Source of the DNA: Sporolactobacillus sp. THM19-2
GTDB taxonomy: Bacteria; Bacillota; Bacilli; Bacillales; Sporolactobacillaceae
NCBI RefSeq assembly: GCF_004153195.1
Contig: NZ_SEMC01000005.1
Location: 124,001-188,000 of the forward strand
DNA length: 64,000 nt
Direction of reading: 5' to 3'
Made by a program: the position numbers and the translations under genes. A model generated the notes under the pieces. The model was given only the letters and a program-made list of their open reading frames with translations. It was not told where the DNA came from and searched no databases. Shown in pieces: positions 9,698-18,111 of the stretch (positions are counted from its first letter, which is position 1; each line of letters opens with the position of its first letter).

Positions 9698-9970
9698 ATG
9701 TCAGTTAAAATTCGTCTGAAACGTATGGGAGCAAAAAAACGTCCATTTTACAGAGTCGTTGTTGCCGATTCACGTGCGCCGCGTGACGGCCGTTTTATCG
9801 AAGAAATTGGAACTTATAATCCGGTATCCACACCCAAGGCTTTTGATGTGGACGAGGAGAAAGCACTGGACTGGCTGAAGAAAGGTGCACAGCCATCCGA
9901 CACGGTCCGTAATCTCTTCTCCAGGAAGGGACTTATGGAGAAATTTCATCATGCTAAATTCCAGAGATAA
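9698..9970 (+). CDS. rpsP: 30S ribosomal protein S16
   Basis: 90-residue ribosomal protein, the usual Bacillus length. It starts with the family signature [20 protein letters not shown] and includes [19 protein letters not shown]. It binds 16S rRNA and helps assemble the 30S body. ATG 9698 follows GGAAGGTG (9683-9690). In B. subtilis rpsP is followed by khpA (ylqC) and ylqD; here the next gene is rimM, behind a strong hairpin. Confidence 0.98.
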   Translation: MSVKIRLKRMGAKKRPFYRVVVADSRAPRDGRFIEEIGTYNPVSTPKAFDVDEEKALDWLKKGAQPSDTVRNLFSRKGLMEKFHHAKFQR

Positions 9971-10005
9971 ACACTGTGACGGGAGTTATCTCTGAATATG
10001 TACCA

Positions 10006-10045
10006 GTGAAAAAGAGAAGGGGGACAGTTCCCTTCTCTTTTTCAC
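10006..10045 (+). terminator. Perfect 16-bp hairpin between rpsP and rimM
   Basis: GTGAAAAAGAGAAGGG (10006-10021) pairs perfectly with 10030-10045 around an 8-base loop. The right arm contains CTTTTT and the left AAAAAG, so it could terminate from either side or attenuate rimM-trmD. No promoter is evident between it and rimM, so some readthrough is expected. Confidence 0.7.
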
Positions 10046-10071
10046 TATATACCAGGCAAGGAGGAATGATT

Positions 10072-10596
10072 GTGACACATTGGCAATATGTCGGTAAAAT
10101 TGTCAATACACGGGGCATAAAGGGGGAGGTTAAAGTGATCAGCGTTACTGATTTTCCGGATGAACGTTTTGCCACAGGTGCACTTTTATATGTGCATGAT
10201 GAGAAAAATAGCACGTATCACCCCCTGACAGTGACCGGCTTTACCAGACGGAAGACGTTCGACTGTCTGACGTTTAAGGATTATGATTCAATTAATGCTG
10301 TAGAAAAATATAAAGGATGTTCCCTGTATGTGCCTCGTGAGCAGCTTTCTGAGCTGGAAGAGGGATCCTACTATTATTATCAGATCATCGGTGCACAGGT
10401 GATGACAGATACCGGAACGCGCCTTGGCAGGATAAAAGAAATATTATCACCAGGCGCAAATGACGTCTGGGTTGTGGAAACTGAAGGAAAAGATCTGCTG
10501 ATCCCTTATATCAAAGATGTTGTCAAAGCCGTTGATACCGAAAAGAAACAGGTAACCATTCATTTAATACCGGGGCTGATCGATCATGAAGATTGA
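10072..10596 (+). CDS. rimM: Ribosome maturation factor RimM
   Basis: Assembly factor for the head of the 30S subunit that binds S19. 174 residues, normal for the family. It opens [17 protein letters not shown], the RimM N-terminal barrel, and ends with a PRC-barrel ([19 protein letters not shown], then [10 protein letters not shown]). The frame is open from 9976, but that part is encoded by the hairpin. GTG 10072 lies 7 bases after AAGGAGG (10058-10064), while ATG 10066 is too close to it. Overlaps trmD by 11 bases. Confidence 0.94.
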   Translation: MTHWQYVGKIVNTRGIKGEVKVISVTDFPDERFATGALLYVHDEKNSTYHPLTVTGFTRRKTFDCLTFKDYDSINAVEKYKGCSLYVPREQLSELEEGSYYYYQIIGAQVMTDTGTRLGRIKEILSPGANDVWVVETEGKDLLIPYIKDVVKAVDTEKKQVTIHLIPGLIDHED

Positions 10597-11317
10597 CATA
10601 CTTTCCCTTTTTCCGGATATGTTCAGCGGGGTACTGTCCGAGTCTATTTTAGGACGGGCCGCTGAAAGAGGAGCAGTTTCTTACCATATCACAGATTTCA
10701 GGGATTATACGAAAAATAAGCATCGTAAAGTTGACGATTATCCCTTTGGCGGGGGGGCAGGAATGGTTCTTATGCCTCAGCCTCTGTTTGACGCCGCTAA
10801 ATCGGTCAGCACTGAAGGAGGCGGAGCGTCGCGTGTCATCCTCACCTCTGCACAGGGTAAACCTTTTCGACAGAAGGATGCCATCGATCTTTCCGGAGAA
10901 AAACACCTTGTTTTTATCTGTGGGCACTATGAGGGGGTTGATGAACGGGTCGCCCGTTGCCTGGTCACGGATGAATTTTCCATTGGTGATTTTGTGATGA
11001 CAGGAGGAGAACTGGCGGCGATGTCGATGATCGACAGCATCGTCAGGCTTCTTCCGGGAGTACTCGGCAATGACACATCCGCCTTAACGGATTCTTTTTC
11101 CGATGGATTGCTGGAACATCCTCAATATACACGTCCGGCTGATTTCAGAGGGATGAAAGTACCTGATGTCCTGCTGTCAGGAAACCATGAACGGATTGCC
11201 GAATGGCGTCATAAAGAATCCCTCAGAAGAACCTTCACACGCAGACCGGATCTGCTTAAGGGCAGGCCTTTGTCCGATCAGGAAAGGAAATGGCTGAGAG
11301 AATTTAAACAGGAATAA
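10586..11317 (+). CDS. trmD: tRNA (guanine-37-N1)-methyltransferase TrmD
   Basis: Methylates G37 next to the anticodon with S-adenosylmethionine, preventing frameshifts. 243 residues. SPOUT trefoil-knot features are visible: [27 protein letters not shown] and [14 protein letters not shown]. The C-terminal helical domain ends in [15 protein letters not shown]. It starts inside the end of rimM (11-base overlap), so the two are translationally coupled; this pairing is conserved in bacteria. Confidence 0.97.
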   Translation: MKIDILSLFPDMFSGVLSESILGRAAERGAVSYHITDFRDYTKNKHRKVDDYPFGGGAGMVLMPQPLFDAAKSVSTEGGGASRVILTSAQGKPFRQKDAIDLSGEKHLVFICGHYEGVDERVARCLVTDEFSIGDFVMTGGELAAMSMIDSIVRLLPGVLGNDTSALTDSFSDGLLEHPQYTRPADFRGMKVPDVLLSGNHERIAEWRHKESLRRTFTRRPDLLKGRPLSDQERKWLREFKQE

Positions 11318-11331
11318 ATCCGCCGGTCTGC

Positions 11332-11361
11332 TTGCATATTCATGAAACAATATGGTACTAT
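11332..11361 (+). promoter_or_regulatory. Candidate sigma-A promoter of rplS
   Basis: TTGCAT (11332-11337), 18 bases, TACTAT (11356-11361). Transcription would start near 11368, giving an 86-base leader. Confidence 0.55.
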
Positions 11362-11367
11362 TAAATT

Positions 11368-11453
11368 CGTGGCATTTGTAAGTTGAATACGATGTTCCGC
11401 TGCAGTCAAAGGAGGCTGTAAGAGCATTTGTACGGAAGGAGGCCATTACTGTT
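11368..11453 (+). promoter_or_regulatory. rplS 5' leader, probable L19 autoregulatory leader
   Basis: Untranslated leader in the position of the L19 leader RNA known in Bacillus. It has a repeated 9-mer GCATTTGTA (11372-11380 and 11424-11432) and two Shine-Dalgarno sequences, AAAGGAGG (11408-11415) and GAAGGAGG (11435-11442); only the second serves rplS. I could not confirm the family fold by eye. Confidence 0.45.
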
Positions 11454-11795
11454 ATGTCTAACGTGATTGATGAGATTACTAAAGAGCAGCTGCGTACCGA
11501 TGTCCCGGATTTCAGACCCGGAGATACACTAAAGGTACACGTAAAAATCACCGAAGGAACACATGAACGTATACAGGTGTTCGAAGGTGTTGTCATTAAG
11601 CGTCACGGTACCGGAATAAGTGCGACATTTACCGTAAGAAAGATTTCTTATGGTGTCGGTGTCGAACGGACCTTCCCGGTGAATTCGCCGAAGATTGATA
11701 AAATTGATGTGGTTCGTCTGGGCAAGGTTCGCCGGGCAAAGCTTTATTATCTCCGTGAACTCCGCGGTAAAAAAGCGAGAATCAAAAGCAGATAA
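11454..11795 (+). CDS. rplS: 50S ribosomal protein L19
   Basis: 113 residues, full length. It contains [13 protein letters not shown] and [15 protein letters not shown], and the [22 protein letters not shown] tail region typical of L19 (cited here in parts). It sits at the 30S-50S interface. ATG 11454 follows GAAGGAGG at 11 bases. It has its own promoter and leader after trmD, and a terminator follows, so it is probably expressed as a single gene plus readthrough. Confidence 0.98.
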   Translation: MSNVIDEITKEQLRTDVPDFRPGDTLKVHVKITEGTHERIQVFEGVVIKRHGTGISATFTVRKISYGVGVERTFPVNSPKIDKIDVVRLGKVRRAKLYYLRELRGKKARIKSR

Positions 11796-11821
11796 TTTTT
11801 TTATCATGTCAATAAGAATCG

Positions 11822-11854
11822 AAAAAGGGTCTGGGAAACCAGACTCCTTTTTAT
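11822..11854 (+). terminator. Rho-independent terminator after rplS
   Basis: AAAAAGG-GTCTGG (11823-11834), loop GAAA, CCAGAC-T-CCTTTTT (one bulged T). The stem is GC-rich and the right arm ends in TTTTT. Confidence 0.85.
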
Positions 11855-11979
11855 ACTCTTAAAGAAAACATGAAATGGATGAAACAAATCATGAAAGAAT
11901 GTGGAGCAGGGGGCGTTTCCCTCTCTTTTCACGGGATGATCCACAATAATTGCACGTAAAAAAGAAAGGAGGCGTTCAC

Positions 11980-12855
11980 ATGACGATTCAATGGTATCCT
12001 GGTCATATGGCTAAGGCCAGACGACAGATGATCGAGAGAATGAAGCAGATAGACGTTGTTATCGAGCTTGTCGACAGCAGAATTCCGGAAGCTTCACGGA
12101 ATCCGCTTGTTGACGAAATGGCCTCAGGAAAATCCAGACTGCTGATACTGAATAAGGCGGATATGGCCGATAAGCTCATCACACAAAAATGGGAAAATTA
12201 TTATGAACGTCAGGGCTATATCGCCCACCAGGCAGACAGCAGAACAGGCAAGGGTGTATCAGCCATACCGGAAGTTGTTCACCGGATGACTGCCGGTCGA
12301 CGGGCAAAACTGGAGCAAAAAGGATTCCGGCCGCATGCTGACCGTGCCCTTATTATTGGGATTCCCAACGTCGGCAAATCGACCCTGATTAACCGGCTCG
12401 CGGGGAGAAAAATTGCAAAGATTGGTGACCGCCCGGGCGTCACGACAGCCCAGCAGTGGATAAGGGCAGGCAATACAATGGAACTGCTCGATACTCCGGG
12501 GATTCTGTGGCCGAAGTTTAAATCTCACGAAGTCGGCCTGTATCTGGCGGCAACAGGGGCTATTAAAGAAGATTTGCTGGATTTTCAGGAAATAGCTGTT
12601 TTTATTTTGAAAATTTTAATACGCAGGTATCCGTCACAGCTTTCTGAACGTTATAAGCTGCCGCCTGTCAACCGCTCAGCAACAGACGAAAATGAGCAGG
12701 ATCTGATTGTTGCTCTTTTTGATCAGATAGGCAGAAACAGGGGCTGCCTGATGAAAGGCGGCAGCATCGATTATGATCGGACGTCTGAGCTGATCGTCAG
12801 GGATTACAGGAATCAAAAGCTGGGTCATCTGACACTTCAGACCCCGCCGGTTTAA
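11980..12855 (+). CDS. rbgA: Ribosome biogenesis GTPase RbgA (YlqF)
   Basis: Circularly permuted GTPase needed for late 50S assembly, where it acts at the L6/L16 region. 291 residues. The permuted order is clear: G4 NKADMAD comes first, then G1 GIPNVGKST (about 127-135), then G3 DTPGI. The N-terminus is IQWYPGHMAKA. ATG 11980 follows AAAGGAGG (11966-11973). The frame is open from 11950, but that start lies before the ribosome site. The 184-base gap after rplS holds a terminator and a possible hairpin (GTGGA 11900-11904 with TCCAC 11939-11943) but no clear promoter. Confidence 0.96.
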   Translation: MTIQWYPGHMAKARRQMIERMKQIDVVIELVDSRIPEASRNPLVDEMASGKSRLLILNKADMADKLITQKWENYYERQGYIAHQADSRTGKGVSAIPEVVHRMTAGRRAKLEQKGFRPHADRALIIGIPNVGKSTLINRLAGRKIAKIGDRPGVTTAQQWIRAGNTMELLDTPGILWPKFKSHEVGLYLAATGAIKEDLLDFQEIAVFILKILIRRYPSQLSERYKLPPVNRSATDENEQDLIVALFDQIGRNRGCLMKGGSIDYDRTSELIVRDYRNQKLGHLTLQTPPV

Positions 12856-12956
12856 TCCTGGCGGAGCTTTATCACCTTCCGGTTAAGCGCGTCTGAAGCG
12901 CAGGCCGGCATTAAAGAAAACCATTTCTTTACCGATATAAAAGACAGGGGAAGAAC

Positions 12957-13718
12957 ATGCAATACATGACCGTTGCTCAGATTAAAGAAAAACTGCAGGC
13001 TGTACAAACTCTGTCACCTGAAGATTATTCAGCATTGGAACATGATTCACGTGCCGGTGTCCGGCACCTGATCAGGATCTGGGAGCGAAAGCAGCAGCGC
13101 AGAAAATTGCTGATCGAAAAATTCGATGAAATGAACCGTTATGAACGGGAACTTTGGGATCAGGGCTTCCAACATGTTGCCGGCATCGATGAAGCCGGCA
13201 GAGGCCCGCTTGCAGGCCCGGTTGTTGCAGCCTGTGTGATACTCGGAACGGATACGGTTTTACCCGGACTTAATGATTCAAAACAACTGACTCCTTCGAA
13301 GCGTGACCTGTTGTACAGACAGATCCGGCAGAATGCTTTATCAGTCAGTGTCGGGATGGTTTCGGCCCGTGAAATTGACTCTGTGAATATATACCAGGCA
13401 GCAAGGCGATCCATGGTGCAGGCAGTAAAAAATATGAAGATCAAGCCGGATTATCTTCTGATCGATGCCATGCGCCTGCCACTCGAAATTGATCAGAGTT
13501 CGCTCATAAAGGGCGATGCACGGAGTAACTCAATTGCCGCCGCATCAATTATCGCAAAGGTCACCCGGGACAGGCTTATGAATGAGCTGGATCAGGTATA
13601 TCCCGGTTATGGATTTTCAGGAAATAAAGGTTACGGGACAAAGGAGCATGTTGAGGCGATCAGGAAACTGGGTCCCTGTCCGGAGCATCGCATGACATTT
13701 GCTCCGCTGAAATCATAA
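12957..13718 (+). CDS. rnhB: Ribonuclease HII
   Basis: Removes ribonucleotides and RNA from RNA-DNA hybrids. 253 residues, with the N-terminal extension of about 70 residues seen in Bacillus RNase HII. Catalytic acids lie in GIDEAGRGPLAGP (Asp78, Glu79), and further acids in the LLIDAMRLP region; it closes with EHRMTFAP. ATG 12957 follows AGGGG (12946-12950) by 6 bases; a second in-frame ATG at 12966 would be 15 bases away. It is followed after 21 bases by the ylqG-like gene, as in Bacillus. Confidence 0.95.
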   Translation: MQYMTVAQIKEKLQAVQTLSPEDYSALEHDSRAGVRHLIRIWERKQQRRKLLIEKFDEMNRYERELWDQGFQHVAGIDEAGRGPLAGPVVAACVILGTDTVLPGLNDSKQLTPSKRDLLYRQIRQNALSVSVGMVSAREIDSVNIYQAARRSMVQAVKNMKIKPDYLLIDAMRLPLEIDQSSLIKGDARSNSIAAASIIAKVTRDRLMNELDQVYPGYGFSGNKGYGTKEHVEAIRKLGPCPEHRMTFAPLKS

Positions 13719-13739
13719 AAAGATATTGAAGGTGATTTC

Positions 13740-15254
13740 ATGAATTTCCAGCCTTATGCGATCAGCCAGAGTCAGCTGGCAGGTACATTCGTTCCTGAAC
13801 AGATTCTCAGGGGAAGAGTCATGGAAATCCTGCCGGATCGGAATGTGCTCCTTCAATTAGGGGCAAATCAGGTGATCGCAAAAATTGATGCAGTAAATCC
13901 ACCGCTTAAAGCAGGGAAGGACTATCTATTTCAGATTAAACAACTGTCACAGCCTGTTACAGCGCAGGTTCTGCATCGCCGTCCGGGAGATCGGAATCAG
14001 ATACCGTCGGGGGAGTCGATGGTTCAGAGCACTCTGGAGACATTCAGGGTAAAAGATGATGCTGTAAACCGTCAGCTGGTTCAGTCATTCTTTGATATGG
14101 GCGAGCCCCTGACCCGTGAAATGCTCGTTGCAAGCCGGGCATTAATCGGGGGAAGATCTGCTGCTCCTTCAGATATCCAGTCTATCCGCTGGCTGATTAA
14201 TCGTGATCTTCCTTTGAGCCGGACATTTTTTGATATGGCCCGTGATTTAATGACGTCAGAATCTGCTGCGCATCAGCTGTCGACACTTCAGGATCAGCTG
14301 CTCCATTCGGATAAGGTCACCTCATCCATCGAGGCGCTGAAAAAAACAATAGCTGAGCTTCTGCACCCCGAGTCTGCCCTTTTGCCGGCCTCCGGGATGA
14401 AAGGTGAGACCCCTTCACTGTTTCTGCTGCAACACTTTTTTGCCGGGCTTGGGAAGCCTGAGGTCCGTTTACAGCCCCTTCAACGTTTCTTAAACAGCAT
14501 GATGACAGTTAAAGATGCGGATGAATTACTGAAGGCACTGAATATCAATATGAAGCCCTCAGATTTTTTGAAGCAACTCTCCGTTTTTATCTCCGGATCA
14601 AATCCGGCAGATACCCGCCATCCGGCAGAAAATCCGAGTTATTCTCTTTTCGTGCACGTACTGAAACTTATGGGGTTTGAATATGAGCATAAATTGTTGA
14701 AACAGGCCGAAAGCGGAGAACAACTGGATCATGGCCATTCTCTCAAAGCCGGGCTCCTTGCTGTTGTTCAGGATAAGGAAGCACCGGTTCAAATCCGTAA
14801 AACGGCATCTGAGATGGTACAGCGTATCACCGGCGATCAGATTCAAATGATTTCTTCAGATCCTGATGTTGCACAGTTCTCTTTTCAACTGCCCGTTCCA
14901 CGGCACAATGATATCGAGGATGCAACGGTCTATTTTGAGAGTAAGAGAGGCAGAAAAGGGCAGATTTCTCCTGATTCATGTACGATTGTTCTATGTCTGG
15001 ACCTGCCTCACCTGAAAAAAACGATAATCTGTATCCGAATTCAGAATCGATCGATGTCTCTTACTGTCGAAAACAGCAGGACCGATCTGAGTCAGTTGTT
15101 AAAGGACGGACAATCTGAACTCAGTCAGCACCTTTCTGCTATGAATTATCAGTTAATTTCCGTTTCTCAGGTTGAAAATCTGGATCCCGGGCTGATCCGA
15201 AGGGCGAGTGAGCCACTGGTTTTATCACATTACCGTCTGGATGTGAAAGTATGA
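13740..15254 (+). CDS. ylqG: YlqG-like protein with flagellar hook-length-control-type C-terminus
   Basis: 504 residues; function not established. The N-terminus has a small beta-rich domain (residues 20-70, ILRGRVMEILPDRNVLLQL). A long helical, low-conservation middle follows, and then a C-terminal beta/alpha domain (about 395-500) resembling the Flg_hook domain of FliK: IVLCLDLPHLKKTIICIRIQ, then MSLTVENSRTDLSQLL. No signal peptide or membrane segment is seen. It overlaps ylqH by 4 bases (ATGA). The partner is a free FlhB-C-like protein, and this FliK-like/FlhB-C-like pairing suggests a substrate-specificity switch of type III export. That role is inferred. Confidence 0.75.
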   Translation: MNFQPYAISQSQLAGTFVPEQILRGRVMEILPDRNVLLQLGANQVIAKIDAVNPPLKAGKDYLFQIKQLSQPVTAQVLHRRPGDRNQIPSGESMVQSTLETFRVKDDAVNRQLVQSFFDMGEPLTREMLVASRALIGGRSAAPSDIQSIRWLINRDLPLSRTFFDMARDLMTSESAAHQLSTLQDQLLHSDKVTSSIEALKKTIAELLHPESALLPASGMKGETPSLFLLQHFFAGLGKPEVRLQPLQRFLNSMMTVKDADELLKALNINMKPSDFLKQLSVFISGSNPADTRHPAENPSYSLFVHVLKLMGFEYEHKLLKQAESGEQLDHGHSLKAGLLAVVQDKEAPVQIRKTASEMVQRITGDQIQMISSDPDVAQFSFQLPVPRHNDIEDATVYFESKRGRKGQISPDSCTIVLCLDLPHLKKTIICIRIQNRSMSLTVENSRTDLSQLLKDGQSELSQHLSAMNYQLISVSQVENLDPGLIRRASEPLVLSHYRLDVKV

Positions 15255-15541
15255 ACGACAGAGAACCTTCTAAAAAGAAAAAGGCTGTGGCTCTGAATTA
15301 TAAAACAGGGCAGGACCAGGCGCCTTATGTTTCAGCAAAAGCTGATGGAAAAATGGCTGAGCAGTTAATTGAAAAGGCTAAGTCTTTAAATATTCCAATA
15401 CAGGAAGATCCCGATCTTGTTTCTATGCTTTCCCGGCTTGATCTGAATGAAATGATACCTGTTGAACTTTATGAAGCTGTTGCTGAAATTTTCGCTTATA
15501 TCCGGAAAATTGATGAAAAAAAAGGAGGAAATGCGCACTGA
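15251..15541 (+). CDS. ylqH: YlqH/FhlB, free-standing FlhB C-terminal-domain homologue
   Basis: 96 residues. From residue 12 it aligns with the part of this window's own FlhB just after its NPTH autocleavage site. AVALNYKTG here matches AVALEYKAE there; IPVELYEAVAEIFAYI matches IPQDFFKAVAEILAYV. It has no membrane segments and no NPTH, so it mimics the cleaved cytoplasmic fragment (FlhB-CC). In other bacteria, free FlhB-C proteins can replace FlhB-CC in export. A charged N-terminal tail (REPSKKKK) precedes the domain. Coupled to ylqG by a 4-base overlap, and over 10 kb from the fla operon. Confidence 0.88.
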   Translation: MNDREPSKKKKAVALNYKTGQDQAPYVSAKADGKMAEQLIEKAKSLNIPIQEDPDLVSMLSRLDLNEMIPVELYEAVAEIFAYIRKIDEKKGGNAH

Positions 15542-15772
15542 GTTGCCGAATAGTAACAATACAGATCATGCATTTTGATTTACCCTCTTTTCCTTATTTT
15601 CAGTATTCCCTCCCCCTGAAATTTTCCTGAACTCATCTCTTGTGACCGGCATCAATCTATTACATTCGCTCTCTTTATCCCGCTGAGGTTTCACTTTATT
15701 GTCGTGATTCCATTTTTATCGTGCTAAAAAACGATAATATGAATATTTTGTGACTATAATGTTACGAAACAT

Positions 15773-15802
15773 TGGACAAAAGGAGCAGCATTTCGTTATA
15801 CT
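15773..15802 (+). promoter_or_regulatory. Sigma-A promoter of sucCD
   Basis: TGGACA (15773-15778), 18 bases, TATACT (15797-15802). The start is predicted near 15809. Confidence 0.65.
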
Positions 15803-15818
15803 AGATGTGGAGAAAGGG

Positions 15819-15852
15819 CTTTCATTTTTCAAAACATTCAATGAAATGAAAG
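15819..15852 (+). promoter_or_regulatory. Inverted repeat in the sucC leader, abutting the ribosome site
   Basis: CTTTCATTT (15819-15827) and AAATGAAAG (15844-15852) form a perfect 9-bp stem with a 16-base loop. The right arm touches the Shine-Dalgarno AAGGGG (15853-15858), so pairing could affect sucC translation. Confidence 0.5.
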
Positions 15853-15863
15853 AAGGGGAACGA

Positions 15864-17048
15864 ATGAACATTCATGAGTATCAGGGAAAGCAACTGTTGA
15901 AACAGTATGGTGTTGCTGTCCCCAGAGGGTTTGTGGCGTTTACACCTGACGAAGCGGTTGAAGCAGCTCAAAAACTTCAGTCGGCTGTCACTGTGGTTAA
16001 AGCACAAATTCATGCAGGTGGAAGAGGAAAGGCCGGAGGAGTAAAAATTGCAGGAAGTAAAAAAGAAGTGCATGATTTTGCAGAAGAACTCCTTGGAAAG
16101 ATTCTGGTGACTCACCAGACCGGTCCTGAAGGAAAAGAAGTGAAGCGCCTTTTAATCGAAGAAGGAAGCGATATTGAAAAGGAATACTATCTTGGTCTGG
16201 TACTTGACAGAAGTTCTTCACAAGTCACAGTGATCGCTTCTTCAGAAGGCGGGATGGACATTGAACAGGTTGCTTCCGTAGCACCTGACAAGATTTATCG
16301 TGAGGCGGTGGACCCCTTTCTCGGCCTGACCCCTTTCCAGGCACGCAGGATCGCTTTTGACATTGGAATTCCAAAGAAACTTGTCAATAAAGCGGTTAAA
16401 TTCATGCTTGGACTTTATCAGGTGTTTGTTGACAAAGATTGCTCAATTGCTGAGATTAATCCACTGGTGGTCACAAAGCAGGGTGAGATTCTGGCCCTTG
16501 ATGCAAAATTGAATTTTGATGATAACGGTCTTTACCGTCACAAGGATGTTCAGGCGTTCAGGGATCTGGATGAAGAAGACGGGAAAGAAATTGAAGCTTC
16601 AAAATTTGGCCTGAACTATATCGCGCTTGATGGAAATATCGGTTGCATGGTGAATGGAGCGGGTCTTGCGATGGCGACCATGGACATTATTAAATCTTTT
16701 CATGGTGAACCCGCCAATTTCCTTGATGTCGGCGGCGGTGCGAGTAAGGAGAAAGTAGAGGCTGCCTTCCGTCTGATCCTTTCTGACCCCAATGTTAAAG
16801 GCATTCTTGTCAATATCTTCGGTGGCATTATGAAGTGTGACGTCATAGCCGAAGGTATTGTTGCGGCGACTGAACAGGTTGACCTGAATGTCCCGCTTGT
16901 GGTCAGACTTGAAGGAACAAATGTGGCACGGGGTAAGGAAATCCTCAGACAGTCCGGCCTTGATATTACACCTGCGCATAATATGGCGGATGCTGCGGAA
17001 AAAATCGTGACACTGGTTAAATCAGCTGCAGGAGGCGTCGCAAAATGA
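15864..17048 (+). CDS. sucC: Succinyl-CoA synthetase (ADP-forming), beta subunit
   Basis: Substrate-level phosphorylation step of the TCA cycle, with SucD. 394 residues. The ATP-grasp domain starts [12 protein letters not shown], with [16 protein letters not shown] for nucleotide binding, EINPLVV at the metal site, and the C-terminal CoA-ligase flavodoxin fold ([27 protein letters not shown]). The frame is open from 15750, but ATG 15864 begins the conserved N-terminus and follows AAGGGG at 5 bases. Overlaps sucD by 4 bases (ATGA). Confidence 0.97.
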   Translation: MNIHEYQGKQLLKQYGVAVPRGFVAFTPDEAVEAAQKLQSAVTVVKAQIHAGGRGKAGGVKIAGSKKEVHDFAEELLGKILVTHQTGPEGKEVKRLLIEEGSDIEKEYYLGLVLDRSSSQVTVIASSEGGMDIEQVASVAPDKIYREAVDPFLGLTPFQARRIAFDIGIPKKLVNKAVKFMLGLYQVFVDKDCSIAEINPLVVTKQGEILALDAKLNFDDNGLYRHKDVQAFRDLDEEDGKEIEASKFGLNYIALDGNIGCMVNGAGLAMATMDIIKSFHGEPANFLDVGGGASKEKVEAAFRLILSDPNVKGILVNIFGGIMKCDVIAEGIVAATEQVDLNVPLVVRLEGTNVARGKEILRQSGLDITPAHNMADAAEKIVTLVKSAAGGVAK

Positions 17049-17953
17049 GTATTCTCGTTCACAAAGATACCCGGGTGATTGTCCAGGGGATTACCGGATC
17101 CCAGGGCCTTTTCCATACCAGGCAGATGCTTGATTACGGAACCCGGATTGTCGGGGGTGTCACACCTGGTAAAGGTGGAACCCAGGTTGAAGGTGTGCCG
17201 GTTTTTGATACTGTGCGGGACGCTGTCAATCAAACGCAGGCTGATTGCTCCGTGATTTACGTTCCCCCTGCTTTTGCAGCGGATGCCATTATTGAAGCTG
17301 CAGATGCCGGCATATCCCTGGTGATTGCCATCACCGAAGGCATTCCGATTCTGGATATGGTGAAAGTGAAACGCTATCTTAAAGATAAAAAGACACGTCT
17401 GATCGGTCCAAACTGCCCGGGTGTCCTCTCGGCAGATGAATCAAAGATCGGCATCATGCCTGGATATATCCATAAAAAAGGCCATGTTGGCGTAGTTTCG
17501 CGTTCAGGGACTCTGACTTATGAGGCCGTTCACCAGCTGTCTCAGCTGAATGTCGGACAGACTACAGCTGTAGGGATTGGCGGCGATCCGGTGAATGGGA
17601 CGAGTTTTATCGATGTGCTTAAATTGTTTAATGAGGATCCGGAAACTTTCGCGGTCGTCATGATTGGAGAAATCGGCGGGCATGGTGAAGAGGATGCGGC
17701 CGCCTGGGCAGAACAGAATATGGATAAACCATTGGTCGGTTTCATAGGCGGTAAAACAGCTCCTCCAGGAAAAAGAATGGGTCACGCCGGGGCCATTATC
17801 TCAGGTGGTAAAGGGACAGCTGACGAAAAGGTTCGCGTCATGCGCGATCATGGTGTTTCCGTGGCTGATACACCGGCAACCATCGGGGAAACTATGGTTC
17901 AGCTCCTGAAAGATCGCGGCTTGTACGAAAAATGCCTGATCAGTAATCAGTAA
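17045..17953 (+). CDS. sucD: Succinyl-CoA synthetase (ADP-forming), alpha subunit
   Basis: 302 residues. The N-terminal CoA-binding Rossmann domain has [14 protein letters not shown] and GGVTPGKGG. The phosphorylated His is about residue 247 in [16 protein letters not shown]. Pairs with SucC, with which it overlaps. The pair sits between ylqH and dprA as in Bacillus and has its own promoter. A hairpin follows the stop. Confidence 0.97.
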   Translation: MSILVHKDTRVIVQGITGSQGLFHTRQMLDYGTRIVGGVTPGKGGTQVEGVPVFDTVRDAVNQTQADCSVIYVPPAFAADAIIEAADAGISLVIAITEGIPILDMVKVKRYLKDKKTRLIGPNCPGVLSADESKIGIMPGYIHKKGHVGVVSRSGTLTYEAVHQLSQLNVGQTTAVGIGGDPVNGTSFIDVLKLFNEDPETFAVVMIGEIGGHGEEDAAAWAEQNMDKPLVGFIGGKTAPPGKRMGHAGAIISGGKGTADEKVRVMRDHGVSVADTPATIGETMVQLLKDRGLYEKCLISNQ

Positions 17954-17958
17954 TTTCC

Positions 17959-17986
17959 GGGAAGACACGTTATGGCGTGTTTTCCC
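17959..17986 (+). terminator. Hairpin after sucD, probable terminator
   Basis: GGGAAGACACG (17959-17969) with CGTGTTTTCCC (17976-17986): 11 bp including one G-U, 6-base loop. The T run lies in the right arm and not after it, so it is only moderately convincing. Confidence 0.6.
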
Positions 17987-18111
17987 TGCATCTGTTTGTG
18001 AATAATATCTCATTTACCCGTTGTTTGTCTTTCCTCCATCATATCCAGCAAGCCCCATCCATCCGTACCATTCTTTCACTTTCCCTAATTGATTAGAAAA
18101 AGGTGACCTAC

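Larger units (their letters stand above)
15542..15863 (+). other. Intergenic region before sucCD
   Basis: 322 bases without a gene. The first half is T/C-rich with no evident hairpin or ORF. The second half has TTATCG/CGATAA (15716-15721, 15732-15737), a lone TATAAT at 15755-15760, the sucC promoter at 15773-15802 and an inverted repeat at 15819-15852. Confidence 0.6.

Noticed and set aside
9976-10071. N-terminal extension of RimM
   Set aside because: The added residues are encoded by the perfect hairpin, precede the ribosome site and are not in the family.
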